This document shows positions 26,666-36,325 of a stretch of 64,000 nucleotides of DNA, piece by piece; position 1 is the first letter of the stretch, and each line of letters starts with the position of its first letter. The translations under genes and the position numbers were made by a program. The DNA is from Zygosaccharomyces rouxii (taxonomy: Eukaryota > Ascomycota > Saccharomycetes > Saccharomycetales > Saccharomycetaceae). Where the stretch lies: NCBI RefSeq assembly GCF_000026365.1, contig NC_012993.1, positions 744,001 to 808,000 on the forward strand, read 5' to 3'. Below the pieces are notes generated by a model, which did not search any database, was not told where the DNA came from, and was given only the letters and a program-made list of their open reading frames with translations.

Positions 26666-27820
26666 TTTGGCAAGAACTTGAATCAATTATTTAATCAAAA
26701 CTAGAAATTAGCACATGTAGAAACAGCAATATAGCTATCGTTTATATATACCGCCTACTTTCGGAGCTCAATTTTACGTTACTTTTCGATCTCATGTACT
26801 CTGCTGGGGAAACCATGTATCCTTTATTATGAGAATTAAAGATAGCATTAATCTGCAGACTTTTGCGACCCCTTGAACAAATCGTTTATGGTTTCTTCCT
26901 ACGAAATTTTTAACAAGCCCAATGGTTTACGTGGAAATATGATAATATTCCATTATGCTCGTTATTTCTTTTGCCAAAAGGTGCATATTGGAATAATTTC
27001 GAACTATATCCAAGAGTCTTATTGTCCAAATTCCTCTTTTGGGCCTTTAGCCAAAGAATTCGGGCTAGAGGTTTCTCCTACGAGAATCATGTGTCCATAT
27101 TTATCAAAGGCCAACATCAGTAGCAAGGATATTTATTATGCAGAATTTGGCGATCGGTTCATAACTCCACAATAATTTCTCACTTTCAAGATGTGTTGGA
27201 AGTGTAACATGTTCGGTTTGCACTGATTCTTGTTCTATCGCAATATTGCCGAGAATTGACGAAACTATAGGCAACAGGGGTCGAAGTTGGAAATGAGGCT
27301 GTCAACGTTCTGGCCATTGTAGCAGTAGAGGTAGAGTAAAATAGAGATGAAATGACAAGAGTAGTCTTCAGACTTCTTTAACAGAAGTAAAGGTTCCCTT
27401 GCTGTATCATGGGACGAGGCTGTCATCTTTACTCCGGACAAGGCCTGTCGTTATATATTCCGGACATTTTCTGTCACTCCACTGACTGTCCGGATAACCA
27501 TGGTATACTTCTGAGTTGTCCGGACCGTCCGGGACAACCCTATCCACTTGAATCAGTGTCCGGAAATCTACTTGTTCTGAGACCCCGGAGAACTCTCAAG
27601 TCGCAATTTTTTCTGGGGGCCAATATGGGAAAATATGAGCACCTGGTATTACAACCCGACTGCAACAATCTAACCACAGGTTTCTATCTACTACAGTAGG
27701 GCATCTATTCCAATTCGAATTCTTCTTCATTCTATGATTTAGAGCTCTAACAATAGTTTATTTATTATTAGGTAGCTGAATTACCCCCAAAGCGTTTTGA
27801 AGTTTTAGAATCCCAGTGTA
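26666..27820 (+). promoter_or_regulatory. Long region upstream of PHO91 with a TCCGGA cluster
   Basis: 1155 bp. Five perfect TCCGGA palindromes occur at 27433-27438, 27459-27464, 27489-27494, 27519-27524 and 27559-27564, plus the near-copies TCCGGGA at 27528-27534 and CCCGGA at 27584-27589. CGG half-sites of this kind are typical of Zn2Cys6 activators. The cluster is 257-388 bp before the PHO91 ATG. Two short ORFs in the region (ATG at 26888; ATG at 27409) have no recognisable features and I do not call them genes. Confidence 0.65.
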
Positions 27821-30349
27821 ATGAAGTTCTCGCACTCGTTGCAGTTTAATGCTGTTCCAGAATGGTCTTCTAAATACATTAGCTATTCACAATTAAAGAA
27901 ACTGATCTATGCATTACAAAAGGAGCAGCTTTATGGGACTAAAAATTTAGATAATGAAACTCAACCACTTTTGAGTGGTGATGAGATTTACGTTTCAAGG
28001 TTCATATCAGCACTTGATACAGAATTGAAAAAAATTGACAAGTTCTACCTCTCACAAGAGACTGGGTTGATGGCGAATTATCGAGAGTTAGAAGATGATG
28101 TACGAGATCTCGAGCAAGATTTGTTGAATAATCGTGTGGATTCGCTCGAAGACGTTTACCCCCGTAGAAGATCAGCGGGTTCCGCTAGATATAGTAGTGC
28201 TTCTAGTTTGGAGGCAGGTGGTGGCGATGATGATATACATTCCGGATTTTCAACGAGGTCTCAGTCTCATTTGGAAAATGATAATGTAGGCTCCGATATC
28301 TATCAAGCGAGGTCCAGAACTACTAACAATACGTGGGGATCATCTTCACAAGCTCATTTTATTTCACCTGCTATGGAGCGGAGGATTATTCTGAAGAAAC
28401 GTATTATTGCCGTTTATACACAGTTGTCCGAATTGAAAAGCTATATCGAATTAAACTGTACAGGTTTCTCCAAAATATGCAAAAAATTCGACAAGTCATT
28501 ACAAACTGACATAAGACAGAGTTATTTGGATTCACTTAAAAAGAGATCACATGTTTTCAATCCTCAGACAATCGAAACTGTACAAAAGTGCATAACGGCT
28601 GCGGTGGTTACCTACGCAAGACTTTCTCAGGATTCTTTCTCTTATCCTCCAGCTGAAGAGGGTTCAAATGTATTAGATATTGAGACGGCTGAATCGGAAC
28701 TTTCATCACATTTACGTGAACATGTTGTCTGGGAAAGAAATACTGTTTGGAAAGATATGATGAATTTGGAAAGAAAGGCACAAAATGTGAAGGCAGAGAC
28801 TCGTATGTCTAAATTAGCTCAAAATTTAAAGGCAAAGGAGGGTGCTGGTCGTACAGTAGAGGTACCTGCTGAAGTTACGATGGTTCCTGAAACTCTGGCT
28901 GAAATTCGTAAGATGAACTGGTCTCAATTGGGCCGGCTACTGTTGCTCCAAACAGCCGCTTTGAAATTTCTGCTCATCACTAATATATTTATTCTATTAC
29001 TATGCTTCTCACCACTGAAGAACGTTTTACAAAAGAATTGTTTTGCCATTCTGGTGTATGCCTCTTTACTTTGGGCTACGGAAACTATCCCTCTGTTTGT
29101 CACTTCATTGCTGGTCCCCATGCTAATTGTAATTTTACCTGTGCTTCAAGATCCTTCCACCGGGAAAGCCATGGATCCACTATCTTCCTCTCAATATATT
29201 TTGTCTACCATGTGGAATAGTGTTATCATGTTGTTATTGGGAGGATTCACTTTGGCAGCTGCATTATCCAAATATAACATTGCTAAAGTGTTGTCCACAT
29301 ACATTTTATCTTCTGCAGGTACAAATCCAAAAATTATTCTAGTGACAAACATGGGTGTAGCACTTTTTGTCTCTATGTGGGTTTCCAATGTGGCAGCACC
29401 TGTACTTTGTTATTCCATCATTCAACCTTTGCTGAGGACATTGCCAAGAGACAGTTCCTATGCCAAATCTATGATCTTAGGTATTGCACTGGCATCTAAT
29501 ATTGGTGGAATGGCATCACCAATTGCATCTCCACAAAACATTTTTTCCATTGGTCTTATGGATCCACAACCTTCTTGGGCCGAATGGTTCATCGTTTCGT
29601 TGCCTGTCTGCGCCTTATGCATCTTTGGCACTTGGGTATTACTGTTGCTCACTTTCCCACTGGATCCCTCTTTGAAACTTCTTCAATTGCATCCATTGAG
29701 AGATCCATTTACCATTAAACAATGGTTCGTTACTATAGTTTGTTGTGGGACAATTGTCCTCTGGTGTATGTCTAATAGGCTAAGCGGTATATTTGGTGAG
29801 ATGGGTGTCATCTCTATAATACCGCTGCTCATATTTTTTGGTACAGGTTTGTTGACATCCGATGATTTCAACAATTTTATGTGGACTATCGTAATTTTAG
29901 CCATGGGTGGTAACACTTTGGGTAAGGCAGTTACTTCATCAGGTCTTCTGGCTACAATTGCATCTGTTATCAAGGAATCTGTCGAAGATAAACCGATCTT
30001 TGTTATTGTTCTATTATTCGGTGTTGTAATTTTAATGACAGCTACATTTGTTTCTCATACAGTAGCTGCTATGATTATTGTTCCTCTCATGAGTGAAATT
30101 GGTGCAAATTTGCCATCAGGAAATCATTCGAGATTGCTCATCATGGTTGCAGCTTTACTATGTTCTTGTGCCATGGGATTGCCTACTTCTGGTTTCCCCA
30201 ACGTTACGGCCATTTCAATGATAAACGAGGTAGGAGATAGATATTTGACCGTAGGAACATTCATCACAAGAGGTATTCCTGCAAGTTTGATTTGTTACGT
30301 TTGCATCGTCACCGTGGGATACGGTTTAATGGTATTAGTAGGGTTTTGA
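27821..30349 (+). CDS. PHO91: SPX-domain vacuolar phosphate transporter Pho91
   Basis: An 842-residue protein (about 894 in S. cerevisiae). The N-terminal SPX domain begins MKFSHSLQFNAVPEWSSKYI and continues with YSQLKKLIYALQKEQ and, near residues 200-225, the third SPX block (LKSYIELNCTGFSKICKKFDK). After a linker come about twelve membrane segments of the DASS (divalent anion:Na+) family, with conserved loops ALASNIGGMASPIASPQN and MGLPTSGFPN. Pho91 exports phosphate from the vacuole and is gated through SPX binding of inositol pyrophosphates. The lysines of the SPX basic pocket appear intact. It is convergent with URK1, as in YNR013C/YNR012W. Confidence 0.94.
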   Translation: MKFSHSLQFNAVPEWSSKYISYSQLKKLIYALQKEQLYGTKNLDNETQPLLSGDEIYVSRFISALDTELKKIDKFYLSQETGLMANYRELEDDVRDLEQDLLNNRVDSLEDVYPRRRSAGSARYSSASSLEAGGGDDDIHSGFSTRSQSHLENDNVGSDIYQARSRTTNNTWGSSSQAHFISPAMERRIILKKRIIAVYTQLSELKSYIELNCTGFSKICKKFDKSLQTDIRQSYLDSLKKRSHVFNPQTIETVQKCITAAVVTYARLSQDSFSYPPAEEGSNVLDIETAESELSSHLREHVVWERNTVWKDMMNLERKAQNVKAETRMSKLAQNLKAKEGAGRTVEVPAEVTMVPETLAEIRKMNWSQLGRLLLLQTAALKFLLITNIFILLLCFSPLKNVLQKNCFAILVYASLLWATETIPLFVTSLLVPMLIVILPVLQDPSTGKAMDPLSSSQYILSTMWNSVIMLLLGGFTLAAALSKYNIAKVLSTYILSSAGTNPKIILVTNMGVALFVSMWVSNVAAPVLCYSIIQPLLRTLPRDSSYAKSMILGIALASNIGGMASPIASPQNIFSIGLMDPQPSWAEWFIVSLPVCALCIFGTWVLLLLTFPLDPSLKLLQLHPLRDPFTIKQWFVTIVCCGTIVLWCMSNRLSGIFGEMGVISIIPLLIFFGTGLLTSDDFNNFMWTIVILAMGGNTLGKAVTSSGLLATIASVIKESVEDKPIFVIVLLFGVVILMTATFVSHTVAAMIIVPLMSEIGANLPSGNHSRLLIMVAALLCSCAMGLPTSGFPNVTAISMINEVGDRYLTVGTFITRGIPASLICYVCIVTVGYGLMVLVGF

Positions 30350-30473
30350 AATAATAGAAAAGGTTAACGATATCAATGAAAGAATGCCGATCAAGCGTAT
30401 ATATAAATATGTTCATGTGTATGGATATTTAGAGTTACAAGTAATTAATTCACTATAGATAATCTAATTACAT

Positions 30474-31937
30474 TCACCAGCCAAAGTACTTTGCTCCAAC
30501 AAATCTGGCCTTAGCCCAGTCGCACCGGTTCAATTCATTTTTGGTAACTATTTTACCGACGTAGATGTCAACTTTCCCATCAAAAGCATTAAGAATTCTT
30601 CTGATGCTAATTTCCGTTGCTAAGAATACAACGACCTTGATGTTTTCGAGTTCAACACCATGGTCTAATAAGACTTGGGTGGACATAATCATAGAGGCAC
30701 CGGAAATCATTTGAGCTTCCGTTAAAAGGACCATTTTGTAGTTGGTGATGTCAGGAGGCAAAAGTTTAAAATGCAATTGAGGTTCCCCCGTCCGTGAGTC
30801 AGATTGCACCAATAATTTCCCAGTGACAATGTTTGGAATTGTTTTCTTCAAGGAATGCATAAAACAGTCGCCTGATTCGATTAAATTGATGGCGGTTATT
30901 TGGTTGAAATCGCATTTTAAGGCATCAGGTATAGTAGTACCTTCGGGAGTCTCTATGGTACATTTTTCATATACAGGTATGTCACTTAACACCTGTGTGA
31001 GAAGAATAGTGGCAATCCTATCAAAATAAAATACAAAATCATAGCGACTAGTCATTTTGTTTAACAGCATAGTAATTATGGCATTAACTTGATTTGTTGG
31101 CACCAATTCATGTAAAGAGGGATGCTCAGAAACATTAACCAAATCAGAATGACCCAATTCTATCAACTCCTTCAAATGTTCTTCGGATTTTTGTTGTAAT
31201 CTCGATTTGATGTGATTAATGATTAATTCCACAGCGACACCATTATCGGTTAAAGAGGGCACGATTGCATCTGCTTCTTTCATTTTAGGTCTCAAATAGC
31301 GTTCTGCATTGGGTTTGACAAACCTCTCCCATTGTTCGAGACAACCCTCGAGGTCTCTACCTCTATATACGATATCTCTCGATAACCTTCTCGCAAGACA
31401 AACGTCCAGATCTGCATCCACATAGATTTTCAAATCCATTAGGTCAAGTAATCTTTTGTCATAAAGGGTGTAAATCCCTTCAAGTACAATGATACTAGCA
31501 CCATAGATGGTTATATTCTTGTTAGGAATTCTATTGTGCTCCACAAAGCTGTAAACAGGGATTGTAGTCTTTTTACCCTCTTTTAAGCTCGATATCGCCT
31601 CATATGCTAAATCTAAATCAAGAGCGGTTGGATGGTCAAAATCGTAGTTGTTCTCGAATGCTGTTCTTCTCTGTTCAGCATTTAATGGTTTGTAGAAATT
31701 GTCCAATGAAATTAAAACTGTCCAGGGAACGTTCAAGGAAGATACTATCTTGGCTGCTACACTCGTCTTACCTGATCCTGATGGTCCTCCTACCCCGATG
31801 ACATATGGAGTGGTCCATGGTGGTAGATACTGGAATCTTTTTGATTTAGAATGATGACCATTTGCGTCACTATGGTGGACCTTAGCAACATTGGTGGACT
31901 CTAAAATAGTGGGAGATGGTGTATTGGACGCTGTCAT
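30474..31937 (-). CDS. URK1: Uridine/cytidine kinase Urk1
   Basis: A 487-residue protein (501 in S. cerevisiae). The P-loop GGPSGSGKT is at about residues 50-58; SLDNFYKP, NYDFDHPTALD and the lid region LARRLSRDIVYRGRD follow. The C-terminal half (about 275-487) has the uracil phosphoribosyltransferase-like fold seen in fungal and plant kinases. It phosphorylates uridine and cytidine in pyrimidine salvage. The ATG at 31935-31937 is used; one extra codon upstream would be TTG. It is divergent from PRP2 across 178 bp. Confidence 0.95.
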   Translation of the reverse strand: MTASNTPSPTILESTNVAKVHHSDANGHHSKSKRFQYLPPWTTPYVIGVGGPSGSGKTSVAAKIVSSLNVPWTVLISLDNFYKPLNAEQRRTAFENNYDFDHPTALDLDLAYEAISSLKEGKKTTIPVYSFVEHNRIPNKNITIYGASIIVLEGIYTLYDKRLLDLMDLKIYVDADLDVCLARRLSRDIVYRGRDLEGCLEQWERFVKPNAERYLRPKMKEADAIVPSLTDNGVAVELIINHIKSRLQQKSEEHLKELIELGHSDLVNVSEHPSLHELVPTNQVNAIITMLLNKMTSRYDFVFYFDRIATILLTQVLSDIPVYEKCTIETPEGTTIPDALKCDFNQITAINLIESGDCFMHSLKKTIPNIVTGKLLVQSDSRTGEPQLHFKLLPPDITNYKMVLLTEAQMISGASMIMSTQVLLDHGVELENIKVVVFLATEISIRRILNAFDGKVDIYVGKIVTKNELNRCDWAKARFVGAKYFGW

Positions 31938-32115
31938 CAATGGGAAATGCAGGAAATTTACCCTACTAAGGCTTTGGTGTGCTTTCGGAGTTTTTTGTTG
32001 TTTATTGATAAAGATCTTCTTTTTAGTACAGCTTTCAACAGAAGAAAACTGATATTGATTAGATAGAAGAGCTCATCGCTTGCAAGAAAACACTGAATGT
32101 AGAAACATTTAAGCC

Positions 32116-34812
32116 ATGAGTGCTGCAGATACTGGTGGAGATGAACATTTTCAGACTGGTAAAGGTAAGAGAAGAACTAAGAGGACTTTCGAAAGCCATG
32201 ATGGCAATAATGAGAAGCCGCTAGACGATAACGATGAGCTACAAGAGAATGGGAAACCTTTGGTTCAACCGCTAGATGGTATTACAGAGGATGTTGATGA
32301 GATGAAGCAACTTCGATTACTGGCTAGACAGAGGTATTTGAGTCACAGAGAAAGGGAAAAATTGGTTATACTTGCCAAAGAGTTGGAATACTTAGAACAA
32401 GATATTGAGAAATACGGTTGGGAGAACTTGACCCAAAGCGAAAGGGATGATATTACTTTGAAAAGAGATTTGGTTTCATTGATTGAACACCGAGAGGATG
32501 CTGGAGTTCAAAAGTTCAATTTACAAGAAGACTATGTGAACAATGAAGGTAAGTTGGATGTTGAGAGAAAGAAGGCATTATTGAATGATAGAAGTGGATA
32601 TCGCCAACATGAGGATGAAGGTAAAAGGAAACATATGTGGGAAGAGAAGCAGTTGCGCAAGGCCGTTAAGAAGGATGATGATATAGATGAGATTAAGCTT
32701 CCTGGTGCCGATAAATACGAATTTGTATTTGATGATAATGCCATGGTAGACTACGAGGATGAAGAAGAAGTGTTGCCTGGGAAGGATTCTGAGCAAGATA
32801 ATCATTTATTAGAACAATTGGAAATTGAGCAGAAAAGGATCACTTCTGTTCAGGAGACAAGGAAATTCTTGCCGGTCTATCGATATCGGAAAGAATTATT
32901 GGAAGCTATCAAAGAGCATCAGATTCTAATCATAGTTGGTGAAACAGGTTCTGGTAAGACAACACAACTACCTCAGTACTTAGTAGAGGATGGCTATACG
33001 CAAGGTGGTAAATTTCAAATCGCAGTGACGCAGCCGCGGAGGGTAGCGGCTACCGCTGTAGCGGCAAGAGTTGCAGATGAGATGGACGTGGTCTTAGGGA
33101 AAGAAGTCGGTTATTCCATCCGGTTTGAGGATAAGACCACGGCAGATAAGACTATTCTTAAGTACATGACAGATGGTATGCTTCTTCGGGAGTTTTTAGT
33201 GGATCCAGAACTTCAGAAATATTCTTGCATTATGATAGATGAAGCACATGAGAGAACACTAGCGACGGACATCTTGTTGGGTTTACTCAAGGATATTTTG
33301 TCGCATCGTAAGGATATGAAGCTACTCATTTCCTCTGCGACCATGAATGCCACTAAATTCTCACGATTCTTTAACAACTGTCCCATCTTTAACGTTCCTG
33401 GTAGAAGATTTCCAGTGGATATTCATTATACGGTACAACCTGAAGCCAATTATTTGCATGCAGTTATTAGTACAGTTTTCCAAATTCATACAAGGGAGCC
33501 ATTGCCAGGGGACATCCTAGTATTTTTGACTGGGCAAGATGAAATTGAGAACATGGCTGAAAAGATGGAAATGATAGCTGGAAAATTAGGTGAGAAGGCT
33601 ATGCCCATGATAATTACTCCTATCTATGCAAATTTACCACAGGATCAACAGAACAGGATATTTATACCTACGCCGCCAAGTTGTAGGAAAGTTGTATTGG
33701 CAACCAATATTGCTGAAACTTCTTTGACCGTGGATGGTATTAAATATGTGGTAGATCCAGGGTACGTTAAGGAAAATTCATTCGTGCCCTCTACTGGTAT
33801 GACCCAGTTGTTAACGGTACCTTGTTCGAGAGCATCTGTGGATCAAAGAGCTGGTAGAGCAGGTCGTGTTGGACCAGGTAAATGTTATCGAATATTTACC
33901 AAATGGTCATACTACAATGAACTAGAATTAATGCCTAAGCCTGAAGTCTTGAGGACTAATTTATCATCCGTGGTTCTACTTTTACTATCTCTGGGTATTA
34001 CGAATTTAGTCGATTTCCAATTGTTGGATAAACCAAGTGTGTCTTCGTTGTCCAAATCTTTGGAGAATTTGTACTTATTAGGAGCCCTCAATAGCAAAGG
34101 TACTATCACAAAACTGGGTAGAATTATGTGTGAATTTCCTTGCGAACCAGAATTCGCTAAAGTGTTACATACAGCCGCTACACATGAGATGTGCCATGGG
34201 GTGCTTGAGGAGTGCATAGATATTGTTGCCATGCTCCATGAAGCCAAATCTTTGTTCGTAGGATCTAAAAATCCAAATCCCGGCTCTCATGTCGTTGGAC
34301 AAGTCGATAGTGACCACATGCTCTACTGGGAGATCTATAATGAATGGAGAAATTCCAACTATTCGAAGATGTGGTGTCAGGACCATAAATTACAGTACAA
34401 GACCCTTTGCAGGGTGCGAAACATTAGAGATCAATTGTTCCAATGTGCAGATAAATTGGGACTTGTTGCTCTCAACGAATCGGCTCGCAGGGAATTGGTA
34501 GATAAGCAGGCCAATTCTGCTCTCACTGCCAGGATAACTAAATGTTTCATTGGTGGATTCCCCATGAACGTCGCACAACTTGGCACGAATGCCTACCGTA
34601 CGGTGGGCAAAAAGAGCACCAGCGGACTAGATGTCTATATACACCCTTCGAGCGTTGTTATCCATTCTACAAGAGACGGCAAAAAGCCATGCAAATTTGT
34701 GCTGTACCAACAACTAATGCTTACTTCTAAGGAGTTTATAAGGGATTGTCTACCAATCCCTAGGGAGTCGTGGTTAGAAGAAATGGTCCCGCAACTGTTT
34801 CAGAGTCGTTAA
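32116..34812 (+). CDS. PRP2: DEAH-box RNA helicase Prp2 (spliceosome activation)
   Basis: An 898-residue DEAH/RHA helicase (876 in S. cerevisiae). Motif I GETGSGKT is at residues 275-282, DEAH at 375-378, SAT in LLISSATMN, and motif VI QRAGRAGRVGPGKCYR; the helicase-associated and OB-fold domains complete the C-terminus. The charged N-terminal 250 residues are typical of Prp2. It drives the remodelling that activates the spliceosome before the first catalytic step, with Spp2 as cofactor. Order PHO91-URK1-PRP2 equals YNR013C-YNR012W-YNR011C, which distinguishes it from the related Prp16, Prp22 and Prp43. Confidence 0.93.
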   Translation: MSAADTGGDEHFQTGKGKRRTKRTFESHDGNNEKPLDDNDELQENGKPLVQPLDGITEDVDEMKQLRLLARQRYLSHREREKLVILAKELEYLEQDIEKYGWENLTQSERDDITLKRDLVSLIEHREDAGVQKFNLQEDYVNNEGKLDVERKKALLNDRSGYRQHEDEGKRKHMWEEKQLRKAVKKDDDIDEIKLPGADKYEFVFDDNAMVDYEDEEEVLPGKDSEQDNHLLEQLEIEQKRITSVQETRKFLPVYRYRKELLEAIKEHQILIIVGETGSGKTTQLPQYLVEDGYTQGGKFQIAVTQPRRVAATAVAARVADEMDVVLGKEVGYSIRFEDKTTADKTILKYMTDGMLLREFLVDPELQKYSCIMIDEAHERTLATDILLGLLKDILSHRKDMKLLISSATMNATKFSRFFNNCPIFNVPGRRFPVDIHYTVQPEANYLHAVISTVFQIHTREPLPGDILVFLTGQDEIENMAEKMEMIAGKLGEKAMPMIITPIYANLPQDQQNRIFIPTPPSCRKVVLATNIAETSLTVDGIKYVVDPGYVKENSFVPSTGMTQLLTVPCSRASVDQRAGRAGRVGPGKCYRIFTKWSYYNELELMPKPEVLRTNLSSVVLLLLSLGITNLVDFQLLDKPSVSSLSKSLENLYLLGALNSKGTITKLGRIMCEFPCEPEFAKVLHTAATHEMCHGVLEECIDIVAMLHEAKSLFVGSKNPNPGSHVVGQVDSDHMLYWEIYNEWRNSNYSKMWCQDHKLQYKTLCRVRNIRDQLFQCADKLGLVALNESARRELVDKQANSALTARITKCFIGGFPMNVAQLGTNAYRTVGKKSTSGLDVYIHPSSVVIHSTRDGKKPCKFVLYQQLMLTSKEFIRDCLPIPRESWLEEMVPQLFQSR

Positions 34813-35201
34813 GGAGGAAAGAAAGAGAGCGAGAGAAGAGGGCATTTTTCATACTGGTAGGTTTTGATAATGGTTGTTCTGTCGCTATTACAGTCCGTTG
34901 TTCCTTTGGCCTTAATATCGGAACTAACTTTAAAGAACAACGCCAATTAGTAAAACATCCTTACATGATCGCGTGCGGCTCTCTTTGCAAACATATCCCG
35001 TAATTTTCGTTGAGAAAAAGGATTGGATTCATCATCCTTCTCCCATCCCTTCCCATTGCGTATTTCCTCTTCCTTTATCGCCTATTGCATGTTCTTAATT
35101 CCTATCGTAGTTTTATATAAGGCTTGTAAATTTTCAGCAACTGGAAAAATCCTTTAATTCAACTTAACTTACATATTTGAAATTTCTTTTAGAATCCTTT
35201 T
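34813..35201 (+). promoter_or_regulatory. PRP2-GLO1 spacer, GLO1 promoter
   Basis: 389 bp. A TATATAA at 35114-35120 lies 82 bp before the first GLO1 ATG. A purine-rich tract follows the PRP2 stop. No gene is seen. Ancestral gene order with S. cerevisiae breaks here (YNR011C side to GLO1, YML004C). Confidence 0.5.
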
Positions 35202-36245
35202 ATGTTCAGTAGAGTATTCAGTAGATTGGGATTAATTAAACAGCATATAAGGACAATGTCGACTAAAACTTCTGAAGCCCAGTACTATACTAAGAAAATT
35301 GCCTCCGCTGTTGGAGATCCATCTTTGAGATTTAACCACACATGTTTGAGAATCAAGGATCCATCAGCTAGTGTTGAATTCTACAAAAAGCACTTCAACA
35401 TGACTCTGCTTTCTAAGAAGGATTTCCCTGATATGAAGTTCAGTCTTTACTTCTTAGTCATGACTAAAGAAAATTTACCAAAGAATGAGAAGGGTGAGAA
35501 TTTAGTCTTTGCCAACCGTGGTATATTAGAATTGACTCACAACTGGGGGACTGAGGCTGATCCAGAGTACAAGGTTAATAACGGTAATGTTGAACCACAC
35601 CGTGGGTTTGGTCACATCTGTTTCTCCGTTGCCAATGTGGAATCTACTTGCCAAAGATTGGAATCTGAAGGTGTTAAATTCCAAAAGAGATTAGTCGATG
35701 GTAGACAAAAGAATATTGCATTCGCTCTGGATCCAGATGGATACTGGATTGAATTGATTCAATACATCAATGAATCTGGTGAAGGGCCAAAGACTGATTT
35801 GGGTAACAGATTTAACCACACTATGGTTCGTGTCAAGGATCCTGTTAAGTCTTTGGAATTCTACCAAAACGTCCTTGGTATGACTTTGCACAGGGTTAGT
35901 GAGCACGCTAATGCTAAGTTCACTCTATACTTTTTGGGCTACGACATCCCACAGGGTGATAGCACAGGCTCCGCTGAAACTCTATTGGAATTGACTCACA
36001 ACTGGGGTACTGAGAATGATCCTGATTTCCACTACCATAACGGTAATGCTCAACCACAGGGTTATGGTCACATTTGTATCACTTGTAAGGATCCAGGCGC
36101 TTTGTGTGAAGAAATTGAAAAGAAGTATAATGAACAAGTTGTCTGGTCACCAAAATGGAATCATGGTAAGATGAAGAACTTGGCCTTTATCAAGGATCCT
36201 GATGGATATTCCATTGAAATCGTGCCTGCCGAGCTTGTACTATAA
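35202..36245 (+). CDS. GLO1: Glyoxalase I (Glo1), two-domain monomer, with possible mitochondrial start
   Basis: A 347-residue protein with two tandem glyoxalase domains (about 42-190 and 200-345). Each contains FNHT, an ELTHNWGT block and a DPDGY...IE block that supply metal ligands, as in yeast Glo1 (326 residues), where each domain pair makes an active site. It converts the methylglyoxal-glutathione hemithioacetal to S-lactoylglutathione. Two starts are possible. The first ATG (35202) adds MFSRVFSRLGLIKQHIRT, which is basic and free of acidic residues, and has T at -3. The second (35256, MSTKTSEAQ) has A at -3 and matches the usual cytosolic start. The domains are very similar to each other. 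Confidence 0.95.
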   Translation: MFSRVFSRLGLIKQHIRTMSTKTSEAQYYTKKIASAVGDPSLRFNHTCLRIKDPSASVEFYKKHFNMTLLSKKDFPDMKFSLYFLVMTKENLPKNEKGENLVFANRGILELTHNWGTEADPEYKVNNGNVEPHRGFGHICFSVANVESTCQRLESEGVKFQKRLVDGRQKNIAFALDPDGYWIELIQYINESGEGPKTDLGNRFNHTMVRVKDPVKSLEFYQNVLGMTLHRVSEHANAKFTLYFLGYDIPQGDSTGSAETLLELTHNWGTENDPDFHYHNGNAQPQGYGHICITCKDPGALCEEIEKKYNEQVVWSPKWNHGKMKNLAFIKDPDGYSIEIVPAELVL

Positions 36246-36325
36246 GATGACGAACACCAAAAAGTATTTTTTGTGTAAATACTTACCTTTTTATATTTGA
36301 TTTGCATAGCATGTTAGTTAATTGT

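Noticed and set aside
26888..27175. 95-codon frame upstream of PHO91
   Set aside because: Codon-like but with no recognisable feature; length is within chance for AT-rich DNA.
27409..27699. 96-codon frame upstream of PHO91
   Set aside because: It is kept open by the GC-rich TCCGGA cluster, which is better explained as regulatory DNA.
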